64,000 bases of DNA from Pseudomonas furukawaii. GTDB taxonomy: Bacteria > Pseudomonadota > Gammaproteobacteria > Pseudomonadales > Pseudomonadaceae. The stretch lies in the NCBI RefSeq assembly GCF_002355475.1, contig NZ_AP014862.1:3038001-3102000 (forward strand), in the 5' to 3' direction. The notes below the pieces were generated by a model. That model had not been told where the DNA came from. It did not search any database and was given only the letters and a program-made list of their open reading frames with translations. The position numbers and the translations under genes were made by a program. Shown piece by piece: positions 10,487-19,403 of this stretch (the first letter of the stretch is position 1; every line of letters begins with the position of its first letter).

Positions 10487-10644
10487 CGGCTGGGGCGTGC
10501 AGGCCAGAGCGATTCCCTGGTCCGTTCATGGCACCGGACGGCCGGCCAAGACAAGTCATTCGGCGGCCAGAATACTGGCCCGGAGACAGCTATGCTTCAG
10601 TGAACCTGACCCGGGCGTCGGTCCTCGCTGCTGGAGGAACCGCC

Positions 10645-13152
10645 GTGAAGCCCGTAGCCGGAGATCGCGAAATGGATGTCCCCGACGACAAGCTCCACGC
10701 CCGGCCGGACAAGGGCAAACAGGAACGGAAGCCCCGCGCAGCCAAATGGCACCGGATGTATTTCTTCCTGGCCGGGTTCGACGTCCTGGTGGTGGTGCTC
10801 AGCGTCCTGCTCAACCACCTGATCGTCGAGACCTACCACCGCTCCATCCAGGCCAACCAGTCCTGGGTCCAGCAGCTGTCCAGCTTCTCGACGCTGGGTA
10901 ACCTCGCCTCGGCCGTCAACGCCCCCGGCAACAACGTGTTCGACACGCTCGACGTCGATGCCGAGTCGAAGAACATGGCGAACGCCCTGAAGGCTTTCGA
11001 CGCGCACCTGGACAGCACCCAGCGACAGCTGGAGGCGCGCATCGCCGACCAGACCGCGCACAGCGCCGATATCCGCGCCCTGACCCTGAACCTGCGGGAC
11101 GACGTGAATGCGGTCGACAGGGCCATGATCGAGATGGTCGACGAAGCCCTGCTGATCTTCTCGTTCTTCAGTGATGGGCAATCGGAGAATGCCGGCAAAC
11201 GCATGGCCACAATGGACCGCAAGTACGCCCGCCTGCTGTTATCGCTGTCCACGGTGCGCGAGCGGGTCGGCCTGATCCAGAGCAAGCTCCTGGAAGAGGA
11301 ACAGGAGTCGGTGGAAGAGCTGCGTCGCGTCGAGTTCGCCATCATGCTGTTCGTCCTGCTGATGGTCAGTGCCGCGATGGTCTATGGGCGGCGAATCAAA
11401 CGGGAAATGGAACACCAGGCGGCGGAAAAGGAAGGCTATCTCAGCGTGCTCAGGGAGAGTGAGCGGCAATTCCGCCAACAGGCTTCCCTGCTGGACAAGG
11501 CCCAGGACGCCATCGTGGTCTACGGCATGGACTACCGCATCCTCTACTGGAACAAGAGCGCTGAACGACTGTACGGCATGTGCCGGTCCGAGGCCTTGGG
11601 CCAGTCGGCGAAGAAGCTGCTCTACCAGGGCGACAAGGCGTTCGACCTGGTGGTGCGCAGCCTGGTCAAGAACGGAGACTGGGCCGGCGAGGTGAATGTC
11701 CGGCGCAAGGATGGCTGCACCCTCACCCTGGAGAGCCACCGCACCCTGGTGCGGGACGAGGAAGGCCGGCCGCAGTCCGTGCTCTCCATCGACACCGATA
11801 TCACCCACCGCAAGGCCGCCGAGAAAGAGGTGCAACGTCTCGCCTTCTACGACCAACTGACCGGACTGGCCAACCGCCGGCTGATGCTGGACCGTCTCCA
11901 GCATGTGCTGGCGGGCAGTTCCCGCAGCCTCAACACCCATGCCGTGATCCTCATCGACCTCGACAACTTCAAGGCGCTGAACGACACCCTCGGCCACGAT
12001 CGCGGCGACATGCTCCTGCGCCAGGTGGCCCAGCGCCTGTCAGGCTGCACTCGCGAAAGCGACACCGTTGCCCGGCTGGGCGGCGACGAGTTCGTGGTGC
12101 TCCTGGAGAACCTCAGCGAAAACCCGCCGGAGGCGGCCGTCCAGGCCAAGGCCATCGGCGAGAAGATCCTGGCGGCGCTGAACATTTCCTACCAGCTGGA
12201 TGGTTACGACCACCACAGCACCCCCAGCCTCGGCATCGCCCTGTTCCAGGGGCAGTTGAATTCCGTGGACGACATCATCAAGCGTGCCGACCTGGCCATG
12301 TACCGGGCCAAGGCGGCCGGTCGCAATACCCTGTGCTTCTTCGACCCGGAGATGCAGTCGGTGGCCACCGCCCGCGCCAGGCTGGAGGCGGACCTGCGGC
12401 TGGGCCTGCAACACCAGGAGCTGCTGCTCTACTACCAGCCCCAGGTCAACAGCGAAGGGCGCATTGTCGGCGCCGAGGCCCTGATCCGCTGGCGTCACCC
12501 TGACCGGGGCCTGGTGCTGCCGGCCGATTTCGTGCCCGTGGCGGAGGAAAGCGGCCTGGTGCTGCCGCTGGGACGCTTCGCGCTGCAAAGCGCCTGCAGC
12601 CAGTTGGCGATCTGGGCCCGGCACCCGCAGACCGCGCGATTCGAGATGGCGGTCAACGTCAGTCCCCGTCAGTTCCACCACAACGATTTCGTCGACGAAG
12701 TGCTGGACGTGCTCAGGTACACCGGTGCCGATCCAGGGCGGCTCAAGCTCGAACTCACCGAAGGCCTGCTGGTGGAGGACATGGAAGGCACCATCGCCAA
12801 GATGATCCGCCTGAAGGAGATCGGCATCGGCCTCTCCCTGGATGACTTCGGCACCGGTTACTCGTCGCTGTCCTATCTCAAGAGCCTGCCGCTGGACCAG
12901 TTGAAGATCGACCAGTCGTTCGTCCGTGACGTGCTGCGCGACCCCAACGCCGCGGCCATCACCTGCGCCATCATCAGCCTCGGCCAGATCCTCGGCCTCA
13001 CCGTGATCGCCGAGGGCGTCGAAACGGAGGCCCAGCGATCCTTCCTGGCCAGCCATGGCTGCCTGGCCTACCAGGGGCACCTCTTCGCCCCTCCCCTGCC
13101 CGCCGAGGCCTTCACGGCGTTCGTGCGGGAGCGGTTGGTGGCGGAACACTAA
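10645..13152 (+). CDS. membrane PAS-GGDEF-EAL cyclic-di-GMP turnover protein
   Basis: I start at the GTG at 10645 because GGAGG lies 8 bp before it (835 residues). Two membrane helices (about residues 37-57 and 230-250) flank a helical periplasmic sensor region. A PAS domain (SLLDKAQDAIVVYG), a GGDEF domain with intact RLGGDEF and an EAL domain with intact GAEALIRW and LDDFGTGYSSL follow. Both catalytic signatures are complete, so the protein could make and degrade c-di-GMP, with the balance set by the sensor. No I-site RxxD is obvious before GGDEF. It is 158 bp from the recombinase and probably transcribed alone. Confidence 0.9.
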   Translation: MKPVAGDREMDVPDDKLHARPDKGKQERKPRAAKWHRMYFFLAGFDVLVVVLSVLLNHLIVETYHRSIQANQSWVQQLSSFSTLGNLASAVNAPGNNVFDTLDVDAESKNMANALKAFDAHLDSTQRQLEARIADQTAHSADIRALTLNLRDDVNAVDRAMIEMVDEALLIFSFFSDGQSENAGKRMATMDRKYARLLLSLSTVRERVGLIQSKLLEEEQESVEELRRVEFAIMLFVLLMVSAAMVYGRRIKREMEHQAAEKEGYLSVLRESERQFRQQASLLDKAQDAIVVYGMDYRILYWNKSAERLYGMCRSEALGQSAKKLLYQGDKAFDLVVRSLVKNGDWAGEVNVRRKDGCTLTLESHRTLVRDEEGRPQSVLSIDTDITHRKAAEKEVQRLAFYDQLTGLANRRLMLDRLQHVLAGSSRSLNTHAVILIDLDNFKALNDTLGHDRGDMLLRQVAQRLSGCTRESDTVARLGGDEFVVLLENLSENPPEAAVQAKAIGEKILAALNISYQLDGYDHHSTPSLGIALFQGQLNSVDDIIKRADLAMYRAKAAGRNTLCFFDPEMQSVATARARLEADLRLGLQHQELLLYYQPQVNSEGRIVGAEALIRWRHPDRGLVLPADFVPVAEESGLVLPLGRFALQSACSQLAIWARHPQTARFEMAVNVSPRQFHHNDFVDEVLDVLRYTGADPGRLKLELTEGLLVEDMEGTIAKMIRLKEIGIGLSLDDFGTGYSSLSYLKSLPLDQLKIDQSFVRDVLRDPNAAAITCAIISLGQILGLTVIAEGVETEAQRSFLASHGCLAYQGHLFAPPLPAEAFTAFVRERLVAEH

Positions 13153-13208
13153 GCCCTGATCGGGCGGCGATCACGGCCAGACCGGGTGATTGGTGGCCTT
13201 CGAGGCGG

Positions 13209-13445
13209 TCAGTCCGCCGTGAAGTCCAGGGCCACCAGCCAGCGTCGCCCGAGCATCGCCTGGATCAGCCCCTGAACCGGCTCGCCGCAGGGGGCCAGTT
13301 GCAGATTCAGGGCCCAGTCTCTGCCGCATTCGGTTTCAGTCCCGGGCCTTAGCGCCCAGCCATGCTCCGGTAGCGACTCCGCTACACAGCGGGCGATGAC
13401 CGCCTGGGCAACGGGGCGGGTGGTGATCAGCAGCGTGAGGGACAT
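13209..13445 (-). CDS. small hypothetical protein
   Basis: The 78-residue frame has an excellent ribosome-binding site (GGAGG, 5 bp before the ATG) and GC-rich third positions typical of neighbouring genes, which supports real coding. I recognise no family. It holds two cysteines, no signal peptide and no membrane segment. It follows the FAD oxidoreductase on the same strand 65 bp downstream and could be cotranscribed with it. Confidence 0.55.
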   Translation of the reverse strand: MSLTLLITTRPVAQAVIARCVAESLPEHGWALRPGTETECGRDWALNLQLAPCGEPVQGLIQAMLGRRWLVALDFTAD

Positions 13446-13510
13446 GGCGGCCTCCAGGGCGGACGTTGGGCCGGGCCGGCGCCCCGAGGGGCCCGGCCCG
13501 GCAGGGTGGA

Positions 13511-14713
13511 TCAGGCGACGACGGGGATCAGCGGGTCGGCGGCGGCCAGGGCAATGGCTCGCTCGGCGGCCGGCGGGTAGATCCAGACGCTGTTGATCTG
13601 CTGCTTCAGGGCCTTGCCTTCGGCGCGCTCCAGCTTTACCTGGCGGTCCCAGCCCTCGGTGAACACCGCGCCCCAGGCGCCGAGGTCGAGACAGGTCACG
13701 TACTTGGGCTGGCGGTACGGGATGGGCTCGACGCCGAGCAGGCTCGCGGCCGCGTTGTTGCCCGCCGACCGTCCCAGGGCGATGGCGTGCTGGCAGGACA
13801 TCAGCGCATGGTTGCCCGCGTCGTCCACCTTCGCGTAGGCCGTATCACCGGTGGCGAACACCGAGTCCTGCCCCAGCACCAGCAGGTTGTCGTCCACATG
13901 CAGGCGACCGTGGGCGTCGCGCTCGCCGGGCACCTGGCCGGCCAGGCCGCTGGCCCGCACGCCGACCGTCCAGATCACGGTATCCGCCTCGATGCGCTCG
14001 CCGCTGGCCAGGATCACGCCGCTGGCGTCCACCGCGCTCACGCTGCTGTTCAGGCGCCATTCCACCCCCAGCTCCTGGCTGGCTTCGACTATGGCGGCAC
14101 GCGGGCCCGCGCCCAGGGCAGCGCCGATCTCACTGCCCCGGTCGATCACGATCACCCGGACCGGAGCATCCTGGCCGAGCACGGCGCGCAGGCGCTCCGG
14201 CATTTCAGTGGCGGTCTCGATGCCGGTGAAACCGCCACCCGCCACCACCACGGTGTTGCGGCCAGCGGACGCGGGGCGCTCGGCCAGGGCGTGGAGATGA
14301 CGCTCCAGGCGCACGGCTTCTTCCAGTTGATCCACATCGAAGGCGTGCTCCATGCCCGCCGCTGAGGGTCGCACCACCTGGCTTCCAGTGGCCAGGATCA
14401 GTCGGTCATAGGACAGCTCGCCGGGCTCTCCTGCGCCATTCCGGTAGCCGACGACGCGGTTCGCCACGTCGATGCGCTCGGCGCTGCCCTGGATGAAGGT
14501 CACGCCGACGGCGGCGAACAGTTCGCCCAGCGGTGCGGTCATTCGCTGCACGTCCGGTTCATAGAAGCGCGGGCGAATGCGCAGTTCGGCCTGGGGGGCG
14601 AGCACCGCCACCTGAACGTTATAGCGATCGTGCAGATCCAGCAGTCGAGTGGCGCTGAGGGCGCTCCACATGCCACCGAAACCGGCGCCGAGGATCAGGA
14701 TGCGTTGAGTCAT
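13511..14713 (-). CDS. NDH-2-like FAD/NAD(P)-dependent oxidoreductase
   Basis: I start at the ATG at 14713 (400 residues), where the FAD-binding GAGFGGMW motif follows within ten residues; the longer open frame runs into the promoter. A second dinucleotide motif (VVVAGGGFTGIE) and a C-terminal FAD motif (FATGDTAY) complete the two-Rossmann fold of type II NADH dehydrogenases and related flavoproteins. It probably passes electrons from NAD(P)H to a quinone or another acceptor. It is divergent from an Rrf2 regulator, and each carries a copy of the same operator-like site. Confidence 0.85.
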   Translation of the reverse strand: MTQRILILGAGFGGMWSALSATRLLDLHDRYNVQVAVLAPQAELRIRPRFYEPDVQRMTAPLGELFAAVGVTFIQGSAERIDVANRVVGYRNGAGEPGELSYDRLILATGSQVVRPSAAGMEHAFDVDQLEEAVRLERHLHALAERPASAGRNTVVVAGGGFTGIETATEMPERLRAVLGQDAPVRVIVIDRGSEIGAALGAGPRAAIVEASQELGVEWRLNSSVSAVDASGVILASGERIEADTVIWTVGVRASGLAGQVPGERDAHGRLHVDDNLLVLGQDSVFATGDTAYAKVDDAGNHALMSCQHAIALGRSAGNNAAASLLGVEPIPYRQPKYVTCLDLGAWGAVFTEGWDRQVKLERAEGKALKQQINSVWIYPPAAERAIALAAADPLIPVVA

Positions 14714-14812
14714 GTCTATCTCCAGAAAGTCGTGATGCGAGGGATGGGTGACGGCACCCGCTAGTGTCGTGCCGGACCCGAAGACTCGTAGTTTCGAACT
14801 GAACCGGCTAAC

Positions 14813-14831
14813 TGCGACTTTATTTGTCGTA
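14813..14831 (-). promoter_or_regulatory. candidate Rrf2 operator before the FAD oxidoreductase
   Basis: TGCGAC, seven AT-only bases, then GTCGTA form an inverted repeat of the type CGAC-N7-GTCG, about 100 bp before the oxidoreductase start. The same pattern occurs before the regulator gene (15019-15033). Confidence 0.55.
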
Positions 14832-14841
14832 GTATTTTGAG

Positions 14842-14860
14842 GCAAGCTTTTTTTGCTTGC
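14842..14860. repeat. GCAAGC / GCTTGC hairpin with a T7 loop
   Basis: Perfect 6-bp arms (14842-14847 and 14855-14860) flank seven T residues, in the divergent promoter region. No T-run follows the stem on either strand, so it does not look like an intrinsic terminator. Its role is unknown. Confidence 0.35.
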
Positions 14861-15018
14861 TCCCCCCTGCCGCTCGTCGCCATTATCCCCACAAAGGCGC
14901 GCAGCCTCTGTTATTGAGGGCGTCGACTTTCTACCATAAGCACTGTGGGGATAGGCTCCAGCGAGGTTAGGGCGTCTCCATGGTGTGGAATGCAGCCCCA
15001 ATGGTTCTGAAGTAATGG

Positions 15019-15033
15019 CGACATTAATAGTCG
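15019..15033 (+). promoter_or_regulatory. candidate Rrf2 operator before its own gene
   Basis: CGAC-ATTAATA-GTCG ends 9 bp before the regulator's ATG. Binding here would block translation initiation or transcription and suggests autoregulation. It matches the site at 14815-14829 in both arms and in the 7-bp AT-only spacer. Confidence 0.55.
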
Positions 15034-15042
15034 GAGTTAAAG

Positions 15043-15576
15043 ATGGCGTTGTACAGCGCGGGCGTTGAGTACGGAATCCACTGCCTCCTCTACCTGGCGG
15101 ACGAGAAAGGCGATGGGCGCGAGGCCAGCGTGCGTAATCTGGCCGAACTCCAGGGCGTTCCCCCGGAACTGCTGGCCAAGGTCTTCACGCGCCTGGCCAA
15201 GGCCGGACTGGTGACGGCCACCGAAGGTGTTCGGGGAGGATTCCGCCTGGCGCGTCCGGCCGATGAGATTTCGGTGCTGGATATCGTGCGCGCCATCGAT
15301 GGCGACAAGCAGATCTTCGAATGCCGAGAGGTGCGCCAGCGCTGCGCCCTGTTCGCGGAAGGCTGCCCGGAGCCGGACTGGAGCAAGCTCGGCCCCTGCA
15401 CCATCCACGCGGTGATGCTCCAGGCCCAGCAGCGCATGGAAGAGGCCCTGGCCCAGCAGACGGTGCTGGACCTGGTGCGTCGTGTCTCGCGCAAGGCGCC
15501 AGCGGAGTTCGGCGAGCAGGTCCTGCGCTGGATGAACGAGCGCCACGACGGCAAGGCGGAAGTCGGCCCGCTGTAG
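15043..15576 (+). CDS. Rrf2-family transcriptional regulator
   Basis: The 177-residue protein has the winged helix-turn-helix of Rrf2/IscR/NsrR proteins (residues 1-80, with VRNLAELQGVPPELLAKV and a GVRGGF wing). A cysteine group at positions 94, 101, 108 and 119 could hold an Fe-S cluster or act as a redox sensor; spacing differs from IscR and NsrR. It probably controls itself and the divergent FAD oxidoreductase through the CGAC-N7-GTCG sites. Confidence 0.85.
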   Translation: MALYSAGVEYGIHCLLYLADEKGDGREASVRNLAELQGVPPELLAKVFTRLAKAGLVTATEGVRGGFRLARPADEISVLDIVRAIDGDKQIFECREVRQRCALFAEGCPEPDWSKLGPCTIHAVMLQAQQRMEEALAQQTVLDLVRRVSRKAPAEFGEQVLRWMNERHDGKAEVGPL

Positions 15577-15631
15577 GGGACCAGGGAATTCATCTATCGG
15601 TCGGTGAAGCTACGAGAGCCAGCCCGCGCCC

Positions 15632-15780
15632 GTAGGATGGCGTAGCGCGCAGCGAAACCCATCACCGTGCCCACGCCCGGCCCCGATGGTGGGTCGGTGA
15701 AGCGTGACCCACCCATAGCGTGCCGACGAGCGCCCGTAGGATGGCGTAGAGCGCAGCGAAACCCATCACCGTGCCCACGC
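15632..15780. repeat. two copies of a 45-bp interspersed repeat
   Basis: Near-identical 45-bp copies start at 15632 and 15736 (GTAGGATGGCGTAG... ...AAACCCATCACCGTGC). The core GTAGGATGGCGTAGAG/AAGCGAAACCCATC recurs in the arrays at 34 kb and 45.7 kb, so this is a genome-wide extragenic repeat. Confidence 0.8.
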
Positions 15781-15793
15781 AAAGCCGGCCGGC

Positions 15794-16552
15794 TCAGATC
15801 CCCGCCGACAGCCCGCAGTCGATGGCCATGTCCGCGCCGGTGATGGAACGGGCGCTCGGCTGGCAGAGGAAGTACGCCAGTTCGGCCACCTCTTCCGGCT
15901 GGATGAAGCGGGCGCGCTGCTGCTGCGGGTACTTCGCCAGCAGGTCTCGGTAGTAGCCTTGCGGGTCGCCGTTGCCATAGCGCTCGGCCTGGAACTTCAG
16001 CATCGGAGTCTCGATATCGCCGGGGGAAACGGCATTGCAGCGCACCCCGTCCGGGGCCAGGTCCAGGGCCAGCGTCCGGGTCAGCAGGGCCAGCCCGCCC
16101 TTGCTCGCGCAATAGGCCGCCGCATTGCGGTTGCCCTGGCGCCCCGCATCGCTGGAGATATTGACGATGGCGCCCGCGCTGGCCTTCAGGTGAGGGATGG
16201 CGGCGGAACACATGAAGAAGGCCGCCTTGAGGTTCACCCCCAGCACCAGGTCGAAATCCTCCTCGCTGAAGCGCTCCACCGGCCCCTCGCGCCAGACCCC
16301 TGCGGCGTTGACCAGGGCGTCCAGGCGCCCGTAGGCCGAGACGGCCGCCGCCACCGCCGCCCGGCAGGTAGCGGGCTGGCGGATATCCCCGGCGTAAATG
16401 GCGCAGGCGGGGTGAATTGCCTGCACCTCCGCCAGTCCGGCGGCATCCAGATCGGTGGCCAGGACGCGCCAGCCCCCTTCGCTGAAGCGGCGCACCAGCG
16501 CCCGTCCCAGGCCACCTGCGGCGCCGGTGATCAGTACCACGGATTCGTTCAT
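15794..16552 (-). CDS. short-chain dehydrogenase/reductase
   Basis: I start at the ATG at 16552 (252 residues), which places the cofactor motif TGAAGGLG at residues 9-16; the open frame extends upstream without support. Catalytic Ser and Tyr-x-x-x-Lys (YCASK) are in place. The substrate is not predictable. It lies 16 bp after a second SDR gene on the same strand, so the two form a unit divergent from a LysR regulator. Confidence 0.85.
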   Translation of the reverse strand: MNESVVLITGAAGGLGRALVRRFSEGGWRVLATDLDAAGLAEVQAIHPACAIYAGDIRQPATCRAAVAAAVSAYGRLDALVNAAGVWREGPVERFSEEDFDLVLGVNLKAAFFMCSAAIPHLKASAGAIVNISSDAGRQGNRNAAAYCASKGGLALLTRTLALDLAPDGVRCNAVSPGDIETPMLKFQAERYGNGDPQGYYRDLLAKYPQQQRARFIQPEEVAELAYFLCQPSARSITGADMAIDCGLSAGI

Positions 16553-16568
16553 GCTCCTGCTCCTTGCC

Positions 16569-17354
16569 TCAGGGGGCCTTGTTTTCCACCAGGCAATTGC
16601 CACCGTCCACCACCAGCAACTCGCCGGTGATGTAGCTGGCTTCCGGCGATGCGAGGAAGGCCACGGCACTGGCCACCTCCTCCGGCCGCCCTGCCCGGCC
16701 GACGGGCACGTAGCGCGCCGCTTCCACTTCCTCCGGCGTGCTGGAGCCGGTGGCGATCCAGCCCGGCGCCACCGAGTTGACGGTGATGCCCTGCTTGGCC
16801 ACCTCCGGCGCCAGGCCCATGTTCAGGCCCACCATGCCCGCCTTGGCCGCGCTGTAGGCCGCCTCCCCGGGGTTGCCGCCTCGGGTGCCGGTGGTGGAAC
16901 TGATCTGCACGATGCGGCCATAGCCCCGCGTCTTCATGCCGGGCAGCAGTGCCCGGGTGAGCAGGAAGGCGGTGGTCAGGTTGCGGGCGATGGACAGCTC
17001 CCAGGTGGCCAGGTCCATATCCGCCACGTCGGCGAAAGGCTCCGGACTGCCCTGCATGGCCATGCCGGCGTTGTTCACCAGGATGTCGACGCGTCCCCAG
17101 AGCGACTCGGCCCAGGCGGCGAAGCTGCGCACCTGCGCCTCATCGGTCAGGTCGACCGCCCTGCCCTCCGCTGCAAAACCCATGGCGCGCAATTCCGCGA
17201 CCCGTTCCGTGATACGCGCGCTGCTGGCGGTGACGATGAGCCTGACGCCGTTCGCGCCCAGGCGACGCGCGATCGCCATGCCGATGCCCGCCTCGCTGCC
17301 GGCGCCGCTGACCAGGGCCACCTGGCCCTCCCACGACATGCTGGACATTTCCAC
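16569..17354 (-). CDS. short-chain dehydrogenase/reductase (FabG-like)
   Basis: The 261-residue classical SDR has a cofactor motif ([10 protein letters not shown]), an NNAG motif, catalytic Ser in ISSTTG and YSAAK. It is the promoter-proximal gene of a two-SDR operon and starts 93 bp from a divergent LysR gene. Two adjacent SDRs suggest sequential or opposite-stereochemistry oxidation of a hydroxy compound, but nothing specifies which. Confidence 0.85.
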   Translation of the reverse strand: MEMSSMSWEGQVALVSGAGSEAGIGMAIARRLGANGVRLIVTASSARITERVAELRAMGFAAEGRAVDLTDEAQVRSFAAWAESLWGRVDILVNNAGMAMQGSPEPFADVADMDLATWELSIARNLTTAFLLTRALLPGMKTRGYGRIVQISSTTGTRGGNPGEAAYSAAKAGMVGLNMGLAPEVAKQGITVNSVAPGWIATGSSTPEEVEAARYVPVGRAGRPEEVASAVAFLASPEASYITGELLVVDGGNCLVENKAP

Positions 17355-17401
17355 TGACCCCCCCGTTGTTCATCGATGGAGTGGAAACTAGACCTTGATC
17401 G

Positions 17402-17428
17402 CTGATAGAAAAAGACGACAGCTATCAG
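17402..17428. promoter_or_regulatory. inverted repeat in SDR/LysR divergent promoter, candidate LysR site
   Basis: CTGATAG (17402-17408) and CTATCAG (17422-17428) are perfect inverted copies separated by 13 bp, between the divergent genes and 20 bp before the LysR start. ATAG...CTAT arms suit a LysR-type regulator. Confidence 0.55.
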
Positions 17429-17447
17429 AAAAATTGAAAACCAGCCC

Positions 17448-18338
17448 ATGAGCTTCTCCCGTGATTCCCTGCAGATGTTTCTCGCCGTACTGGAGTGCGG
17501 CTCCTTCTCGGCCGCCGCGCGGCGCCTGGGCCGAGTGCCTTCGGCCGTCAGCATGGCCATCGCCCAGCTCGAAGCCGAGCTGGACCTGACCCTCTTCGAT
17601 CGCAGCAGCCGCAATGCGCTCCCCACCGCCGCCGCCCGCGCCCTGGAGCCCCAGGCCCGGCAGGTGGCGGCGCAGTTCAACCTGCTCGACGCCCAAGCCC
17701 TGCAACTGCACCAGGGGTTGGAGCCCCGGCTGGTCCTGGCCATGGCGCCTGAGCTTCAGGCCGGGCCCTGGAGCCGGCCGCTGGCGACCCTCGCGGACGA
17801 GTTCCCCACTCTGGAAATCGAGCTGCGATCCGCGACCCAGGCGGAAGCGGTACGCCAGCTCCACGACGGCGAGGTGCAATTGGCGCTGGTGTTCGAGCGC
17901 CCGGGCATCGACGAACGGGAAAGCTTCCTCGAAGCCGGCAGCCAGTTGCTGGTGGCGGTGGCCAGCCCGGTGCTGGGGAACCGCCTGCTGGATGAGCGGC
18001 TGCGTGCGGAGGTCCGCCAGATCATCGTCGCCAGCGGCGAAGCGACCGGCTCCGACCCGCAAATGGTGCTGTCCCACCGAATCTGGCTCACCGACAGCTA
18101 CCTGGCGACCCTGGACCTGGTGCAGGCCGGACTTGGCTGGGCCTACCTGCCCGCTCCCCTGGTCCAGCCGCTGATGGCCTCTGGTGCCCTGGCGGAGGTG
18201 CGCTTCGACAACATGGCCAGCCGCCTGCGTCTCTGGGTGGACATCCTCTGGCTGAAAAGCCGGCCGCCGGGGTTGGCGGCACGGCGCTACCTGGAACTGA
18301 TCCGGGCCTGGAATCCCGAGGAACCCCGGCGCGGATGA
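17448..18338 (+). CDS. LysR-family transcriptional regulator
   Basis: The 296-residue protein has the N-terminal winged helix of LysR proteins (SFSAAARRLGRVPSAVSMAI at about 18-37) and the two-lobed effector domain. It is divergent from the two-SDR operon across a short intergenic region with a good dyad, so it most likely activates that operon in response to a related small molecule. Confidence 0.87.
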   Translation: MSFSRDSLQMFLAVLECGSFSAAARRLGRVPSAVSMAIAQLEAELDLTLFDRSSRNALPTAAARALEPQARQVAAQFNLLDAQALQLHQGLEPRLVLAMAPELQAGPWSRPLATLADEFPTLEIELRSATQAEAVRQLHDGEVQLALVFERPGIDERESFLEAGSQLLVAVASPVLGNRLLDERLRAEVRQIIVASGEATGSDPQMVLSHRIWLTDSYLATLDLVQAGLGWAYLPAPLVQPLMASGALAEVRFDNMASRLRLWVDILWLKSRPPGLAARRYLELIRAWNPEEPRRG

Positions 18339-18518
18339 CCAGAATGGGGGCTGCCCACGCGCCGACCGAAATGAGGCGACGAGTCGACGTATGGCGAGCC
18401 GCAGAACGGCAGGTAATCACGTCGATGGGGTAACCCACCACGGGTAGGAGTCATGAGCCTGACTTTGCAGGACGTGGCCTGGCCCCCAGCGATTGGCCGA
18501 CTGATGCTCAGCGGCTGC

Positions 18519-19292
18519 TCAACGCGGCTGTAGCAGCAGGCCGAAGAGCTCGGCGTGACCGTTGACGCTGAGCTTGTGGTAGAGATTGCGTCGGTGCACC
18601 TTCACCGTTTCCGGGGAGATGCCCAGGCGTTGGGCGATTGCCTTGCTGGAGAACCCCTGCAGAATCAGTTGGGCGGTTTCCAGCTCGCGCGCGGACAGGC
18701 GCGCGTCCAAGCGGTCCAGCAGGGTCGCTAGATCGCCGGTCGCAGCCGCGGCGACCCGGCCCGTCGGCGGCAAGAGTTGCAAGTGCCGACGCATGGCGGC
18801 CAGCACCCAGTCGCGCACGCACAACAGGCGGCCCTGCTCGTCGTGGCCGAAGGCGGTGGAGCGCCCCAGAGACAGACCGAGCACGGCGCCTTCGAGCTTG
18901 CAGATGAACTGCAGTTCACCACTGCCAACCACCGGGCGGAAGTAGCTGAGGTAGTACTCGCTCTGCTGGAACTGGTCGGGCGCTACCGACTCGAGGCTGT
19001 GCAGGCCATCGGCGATGCCGCTGCAGGCGGCCTGGTAGAACGGATCGAGCAGGTACATGCCGGCGCAGTAGTCCGCCAGATCCTCTCGCTCGTCCACCCC
19101 GGCGCGGAACTCGAAGTCGGCCAGAAGATGCGGCACCCGGCCTGGCTGGTTCAGGGTCACCAGGGCATTGTCCAGCGGCACCAACAGACGCAGGGTGTCC
19201 ACCAGGCAGCGCCAGAATCCGTCCTGGCCCAGGGCGCCGAATACCCGCGCCAGGCTCTGGTGTATGGGCAACTCTTTCAACAAGGCTTCCAC
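18519..19292 (-). CDS. LuxR-type helix-turn-helix regulator
   Basis: The 257-residue protein ends in a GerE/LuxR DNA-binding domain (LSARELETAQLILQGFSSKA; SPETVKVHRRNLYHKL). The N-terminal 190 residues do not show the autoinducer-binding signature or a receiver domain, so the signal is unknown. It is divergent from the polyamine-binding-protein gene (111 bp between starts), which is the natural target. Confidence 0.82.
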   Translation of the reverse strand: MEALLKELPIHQSLARVFGALGQDGFWRCLVDTLRLLVPLDNALVTLNQPGRVPHLLADFEFRAGVDEREDLADYCAGMYLLDPFYQAACSGIADGLHSLESVAPDQFQQSEYYLSYFRPVVGSGELQFICKLEGAVLGLSLGRSTAFGHDEQGRLLCVRDWVLAAMRRHLQLLPPTGRVAAAATGDLATLLDRLDARLSARELETAQLILQGFSSKAIAQRLGISPETVKVHRRNLYHKLSVNGHAELFGLLLQPR

Positions 19293-19311
19293 GCACTACC
19301 CCTTTCGAGTA

Positions 19312-19330
19312 ACCCATGATGGGAATGGGT
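19312..19330. promoter_or_regulatory. ACCCAT / ATGGGT inverted repeat between luxR-type and spuD-like genes
   Basis: ACCCAT (19312-19317) and ATGGGT (19325-19330) lie in the divergent promoter. A similar GTAACCCA string occurs near 18428, past the end of the regulator gene. It is a weak operator candidate. Confidence 0.35.
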
Positions 19331-19403
19331 GAGTACCACCCCTGCGGATACGCTGCATCCTCCCGATCTTCACCGGCCTACAGCAGGCCAGGAGCGCCAC
19401 ATC

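Noticed and set aside
14842-14860. Hairpin with T7 loop considered as a terminator
   Set aside because: The T-run is in the loop and no uridine tract follows the stem on either strand; it lies in a divergent promoter region.
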